Assembly (NCBI GenBank): GCA_011176685.1
Contig: DUED01000011.1
Coordinates: forward strand, 1 to 64,000
Direction of reading: 5' to 3'
Length of the DNA stretch: 64,000 nucleotides
Source: Anaerolineae bacterium
Lineage (GTDB): Bacteria > Chloroflexota > Anaerolineae > Anaerolineales > Anaerolineaceae
The position numbers were made by a program, and so were the translations under genes. This document shows, piece after piece, positions 60,511-64,000 of this stretch (position 1 is the stretch's first letter; every line of letters starts with the position of its first letter). The notes beneath the pieces were generated by a model, which was not told the DNA's origin, ran no database searches, and saw only the letters and a program-made list of their open reading frames with translations.

Positions 60511-61263
60511 TTATTTAGCTAACTTTTGTCTTCGAAAGTGTTCATCTGGCCGATTTTCAATACGATTGGCATACTTTTTGCTAAGATAATTGGGACCACC
60601 CATAATATAATTCCCAATCATCACACGTGCCCATTTATCCGCCATAATGGAAATATTGAATACATCCCTAGGTGTTTGCCCTAATGCCAATAGTCCATGA
60701 TTCTCCATTAATACCATTTTGGGCGAATAACCCATTTTATCTTGATAACTCCGCAAAGTATCAAGCATTTTCTTTGCAAGTGGAAAACCGGGGTCCACAT
60801 AAGGGACAACCATCGGTAACTCTCCACAAACCACTATCTCATCTGGAAATATATGATTAAGAAAAGGCTCCGCCCCGACTTTGCTGCAAAGAAATGATAG
60901 GATGGAAACAGGATGGGTATGCCCCACCCACTTTGCGCTGCCTTCGCTGAGAAAGATCGCATGCAGGAAAGTCTCTACAGAAGGTTTATGGTGGCTTTTA
61001 TCGGCAAGAGAATCTTTTAATCCGGCAGCTACCTCTTGGTCAGTCATCTGACCCCTCTTGATTAAACCAAGCACAAATTCCTTATTAACCCTGCTGAATC
61101 CTTCCTCATCGATGGTTGCCAGTTGGCTTCCCGAGGCTTTCACCCAGAAAGTTCCATCGCCACAATCAGCGCTGGTATTTCCTTCACCAAGGATGACCAG
61201 CTGATATTGGTTCTCTGCCAATTGGTGTGAAAGCTGAATAAGTTTGTTTAAAGTTTTGTCCAT
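60511..61263 (-). CDS. Class II aldolase/adducin family protein (RhaD-like)
   Basis: 250 residues. The N-terminal LVILGEGNTSADCGDGTFWVK block is typical of the aldolase part of bifunctional rhamnulose-phosphate aldolase/dehydrogenase proteins. The zinc His pair is in VGHTHPVSIL (near 115-118). A third His is in LMENHGLLALG. The dehydrogenase half is absent. It would cleave or epimerise a ketose phosphate. It lies between the PHP gene (11 bases) and the second E2 gene (116 bases). Confidence 0.85.
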   Translation of the reverse strand: MDKTLNKLIQLSHQLAENQYQLVILGEGNTSADCGDGTFWVKASGSQLATIDEEGFSRVNKEFVLGLIKRGQMTDQEVAAGLKDSLADKSHHKPSVETFLHAIFLSEGSAKWVGHTHPVSILSFLCSKVGAEPFLNHIFPDEIVVCGELPMVVPYVDPGFPLAKKMLDTLRSYQDKMGYSPKMVLMENHGLLALGQTPRDVFNISIMADKWARVMIGNYIMGGPNYLSKKYANRIENRPDEHFRRQKLAK

Positions 61264-61379
61264 TGATTAATAACCTTTCTATTGTAATAAATGATTTGCG
61301 TTTATTAATTGAATTATATTTAGATTTGTAGAAAAAAAGTTAAATCTTAAAATAGAAGAACAATTTTTTTATCCGATAT

Positions 61380-62573
61380 TCAAACCCATTCCCTTTTTGG
61401 GTTATCCACAAGATCACAAATATTTTTTAAAAAACGTGCTGCCGGTGCACCATCAATAATACGATGATCGCAAGTAACAGATAGGCCGACTTTAGATCGT
61501 AAACATATTTTGCCCTGATACTCGGCAGGCACCTCTTTGATGCGACCTATTGCCAGAATGGCTACTTGTGGTGGATTGATGATTGGCGTGAAGTGGTCAA
61601 TGCCCATTGTACCTAAGTTAGTAACTGTAAAGGTGCCGCCGCGCAATTCGCTCAGATTGATCTCACCATGAATAGCTCGTTCTACTATTGTATTACGCTG
61701 CCTGGATAATTCACGAACACTCATGCAGTCAGCGTCTTTAATTACTGGCGCTAGCAATCCCCGTTCTGTATCTACTGCAAGTGCTATATGCACATGATCA
61801 TAACGTGTAAGGACTTTTCCATCAAAGGTTGCGTTTAAATCCGGATAGCTTCCTAGTGCCAGGCAGACAATTTTAATGAAAAAGTCAGTATAAGTTAATC
61901 GTACATCTTTTCTTTCAATTTCTTTCAGGATGTTTTTTCGCAATTTAACTAATTCAGTAGCATCAGCTTCACTCATATAAGTTACCGGGGCTGTAGTCTG
62001 ATGGCTTTCGATCATGCGGCGTGCTATAGTCTTGCGAGCTGGTGTGAGCCCTGTTGTTGAAACCTCCTGGTGTTTCTCAAAAAACGCCCTGACATCATTT
62101 TCAATGACCATATTTCGAGGTCCACTGGGTTTGATTTTCGAGAGATCAATGGAGTGTTTAAAGGCCATTCTGCGGGCACGTGGGCTGGAGAATATGCGTA
62201 TTGGTATATTTTTATTAAGGATTTTATTTTTATCAGCCCTTAGAGTTTCCTCCGATGTTGATATTGGCATTTTTTCAGCTTTTAGAATCTCAGGTATCCC
62301 CCCCGTTTTCATACCCTTCTGTGGTGTTTCCTCTCCGGGCTCAAGGATTTTTCCAATAACGGAGCGAACTTGTACTTCTGTGTTAGGTGCTGCATATACC
62401 TCATAGATAATACCTGTTGCTGGTGATTCGACTTCAAGCGTTGCTTTATCAGTTTCCACCGTGAAGAGAGTTTCTCCTTTTGTAACCGGTTCACCAACCT
62501 TCTTTTGCCATTCCAGCAGAATTAAAGAATCCATGGTCTGGCTAAGGGGAGGAACAATAATATCAATTGTCAT
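61380..62573 (-). CDS. 2-oxoacid/acetoin dehydrogenase complex E2, set 2
   Basis: 397 residues. Lipoyl domain with TVETDKATLEVES, binding domain FSSPRARRMAFKHSID, catalytic CDHRIIDGAPAARFL near the C-terminus. It is similar in plan to the set 1 E2, but the sequence differs throughout, so these are paralogues and not a recent duplication. GAGGT precedes the ATG. It is 9 bases after the E1 beta gene. Confidence 0.94.
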   Translation of the reverse strand: MTIDIIVPPLSQTMDSLILLEWQKKVGEPVTKGETLFTVETDKATLEVESPATGIIYEVYAAPNTEVQVRSVIGKILEPGEETPQKGMKTGGIPEILKAEKMPISTSEETLRADKNKILNKNIPIRIFSSPRARRMAFKHSIDLSKIKPSGPRNMVIENDVRAFFEKHQEVSTTGLTPARKTIARRMIESHQTTAPVTYMSEADATELVKLRKNILKEIERKDVRLTYTDFFIKIVCLALGSYPDLNATFDGKVLTRYDHVHIALAVDTERGLLAPVIKDADCMSVRELSRQRNTIVERAIHGEINLSELRGGTFTVTNLGTMGIDHFTPIINPPQVAILAIGRIKEVPAEYQGKICLRSKVGLSVTCDHRIIDGAPAARFLKNICDLVDNPKREWV

Positions 62574-62582
62574 TGCAATACC

Positions 62583-63596
62583 TCAAGTAATCGAGAGCAC
62601 TGCGTTTATAATTTTTTCTTCGCTCGGTAAGTACTCTTTTTCTAATACAGGTGCAAAAGGAGGCGGCACATCAGGCGCTGCTACACGCTTGATTGGGGCA
62701 TCCAGCCACTCAAAGATTTCATCTGCAGCCAATGCTGCGATTTCAGCACCCCAACCATTCGTGAGATTATCTTCCTCAACAATCACTAGGCGCCCAGTTT
62801 TGCGCACCGATTTATAGATAAGTTCTTTATCAAGCGGAACAAGTGTGCGTGGATCAATAATTTCTACATCCAAACCACGCTTTGCTAATTTATCAGCTGC
62901 AGAGAGTGAATAGTATAGCTCGCGGTGAATTGCAACGATAGTCACATCCTTACCTTCACGGCGAACAATACCCTTTCCAATAGGCACCAAATACTCTCCC
63001 TCGGGCACATCTCCAATCGGAGTGAGTGCACCTTCTACTGCTCGGGCACCTTTTGACCCATAAAGCATTTTATGTTCAAAGAACAGAACTGGATTATCAT
63101 CCCGAACAGCGCTTTTTAAGAGTCCTTTTGCATCATATGCAGTGGAAGGAACGACAACTTTTAACCCAGGGACATGTGTGAAGAATCCCTCAAGACATTG
63201 AGCATGCTGCGCGCCGCGTCGTGTAGAACCAACTGGTGCACGCATTACCAATGGGACCGAAACCTGCCCTCCAGACATATATCTAAGCTTAGGCGCCTGA
63301 TTTGCAATTTGATCCATCATGCAAAAAAGGAAATCACCATACTGAACATCAGCGATAGGCCGCATGCCTGCGACTGCCGAACCGATTGCTAATCCACAAA
63401 TAGCAATTTCTGAAATCGGGGTATCAATAATACGGTCATGTCCAAACTCCTCAGTAAGCCCTAGAGTTACAGTGAACGCTCCGCCAAAACCCCCCTTAAT
63501 ACCGATATCCTCCCCGATGCAAAAAACCCGCTCATCGCGTTGCATTTCTTCTCGTATTGCCTCCCGGATTGCTTCAACAATGGTTATCTCTGCCAT
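62583..63596 (-). CDS. 2-oxoacid/acetoin dehydrogenase E1 beta subunit, set 2
   Basis: 337 residues. Transketolase-like beta subunit with ITIVEAIREAIREEM, GEDIGIKGGFGGAF and FFEHKMLYGSKGARA, the last interrupted by a short insertion (about 15 residues) compared with the fused set 1 protein. AGGAGTGAG overlaps the end of the alpha gene. It pairs with E1 alpha to decarboxylate a 2-oxo acid or cleave acetoin. Confidence 0.94.
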   Translation of the reverse strand: MAEITIVEAIREAIREEMQRDERVFCIGEDIGIKGGFGGAFTVTLGLTEEFGHDRIIDTPISEIAICGLAIGSAVAGMRPIADVQYGDFLFCMMDQIANQAPKLRYMSGGQVSVPLVMRAPVGSTRRGAQHAQCLEGFFTHVPGLKVVVPSTAYDAKGLLKSAVRDDNPVLFFEHKMLYGSKGARAVEGALTPIGDVPEGEYLVPIGKGIVRREGKDVTIVAIHRELYYSLSAADKLAKRGLDVEIIDPRTLVPLDKELIYKSVRKTGRLVIVEEDNLTNGWGAEIAALAADEIFEWLDAPIKRVAAPDVPPPFAPVLEKEYLPSEEKIINAVLSIT

Positions 63597-63599
63597 AGC

Positions 63600-64000
63600 T
63601 CACTCCTTGAAGACATCGCTGTAAACCTCCTTGGGATCAGGCTCAGGACTTTTTTCAGCAAATGCGATAGCTTCATTAATAGCTTTTTCAACATCGGCTT
63701 CAATGCTTTTTAATTTCTTTTCTTCTGTTTTTTGGTTTTGCAGCAGGAATTGACGAAAACGGGGAATGGGGTCTTTTTTCTTCCACTGCTCTTCTTCTTC
63801 TTTGCTACGATAACCACGTGGGTCAGAACGGGAATGCCCGCATTGCCGGTATGTTTTATATTCAATAAGTGTTGGTCCCTTTCCGACGCGGGCGCGCTCA
63901 AGGGCTTGGCGAGCAGTCTTATATACCTCAAGAACATCATTCCCATCCACAATCACACCTGGCATGCCATATGCACATGCGCGGTCGGCAACATTCTCAA
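63600..64000 (-). CDS. 2-oxoacid/acetoin dehydrogenase E1 alpha subunit, set 2 (partial, N-terminus outside window)
   Basis: C-terminal 132 residues of an AcoA/PdhA-type subunit. The frame is open through the right edge, starting ENVADRACAYGMPGVIVDGND. Later RQCGHSRSDPRGYRSKEEEE is the family's conserved phosphorylation-loop region. The stop is 3 bases before the E1 beta ATG. Confidence 0.92.
   Translation of the reverse strand, partial: ENVADRACAYGMPGVIVDGNDVLEVYKTARQALERARVGKGPTLIEYKTYRQCGHSRSDPRGYRSKEEEEQWKKKDPIPRFRQFLLQNQKTEEKKLKSIEADVEKAINEAIAFAEKSPEPDPKEVYSDVFKE

Overview
The window looks like chromosomal DNA of a bacterium of the Chloroflexota, most likely an Anaerolineae-type anaerobic heterotroph. 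This is inferred from several signs: solute-binding lipoproteins with Glu/Ala/Val-rich linkers after the lipobox, a Bacillus-like GAAC-N4-GTTC SOS operator, tRNA genes without an encoded CCA, many sugar ABC transporters, a soluble-type NiFe hydrogenase, and a moderate GC content. No 16S rRNA or complete marker set is present, so the assignment is tentative. No prophage, transposase or CRISPR array was seen.

Layout. 0-5 kb: the 3' part of a family-5 solute-binding protein, tRNA-Gln, then housekeeping genes glmU, cdd, recO and a NifU-domain gene. 4.9-8.6 kb: a compact operon with a near-consensus promoter that carries a SOS/LexA-type palindrome between -35 and -10. It encodes a ribbon-helix-helix/LuxR-type regulator, a RecA-fold protein without a Walker A motif, an 88-residue helical protein and a family B DNA polymerase with a ruined exonuclease domain and altered motifs B and C. 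I regard this as a candidate damage-inducible mutagenesis cassette, analogous to ImuA-ImuB-DnaE2 but built on a PolB2-like polymerase. 8.6-20.8 kb: WD40 lipoprotein, glycosidase-like protein, two-gene NiFe hydrogenase, YjbQ, two unknown proteins, a serine-linker repeat protein interrupted by an in-frame UGA, an opine-dehydrogenase-type oxidoreductase with a B12-dependent mutase-like fusion, and ribokinase.

20.8-26.4 kb: a complete Liv-type branched-chain amino acid/amide ABC transporter on the minus strand. 27.4-35.2 kb: a tightly overlapping surface-polysaccharide operon with all five activities expected for a UDP-diacetamido-mannuronic acid type sugar, plus a glycosyltransferase and an AsnB amidotransferase, followed by initiator tRNA-Met. 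35.7-48.4 kb: a divergent galactoside/amino-sugar catabolic locus (GatZ-like pseudogene, URO-D family protein, PfkB kinase, SIS protein, two GH4 enzymes, DeoR regulator, ribose-type ABC transporter). Inverted copies of a hairpin-rich repeat of roughly 100-125 bp flank it, and an array of TGCAATA boxes lies in its regulatory region.

49.3-64 kb: a rhamnose-isomerase-type sugar gene set on the plus strand (isomerase, class II aldolase, PfkB kinase) meets a long minus-strand operon. That operon combines two 2-oxoacid/acetoin dehydrogenase E1-E2 sets (one with fused E1 alpha-beta) with a SrlD-like sorbitol-6-phosphate dehydrogenase, a SorE-like sorbose-1-phosphate reductase carrying a duplicated Rossmann segment, another SDR, a PHP-domain protein and a class II aldolase. 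It probably degrades a polyol or ketose by a route not evident from the sequence alone.
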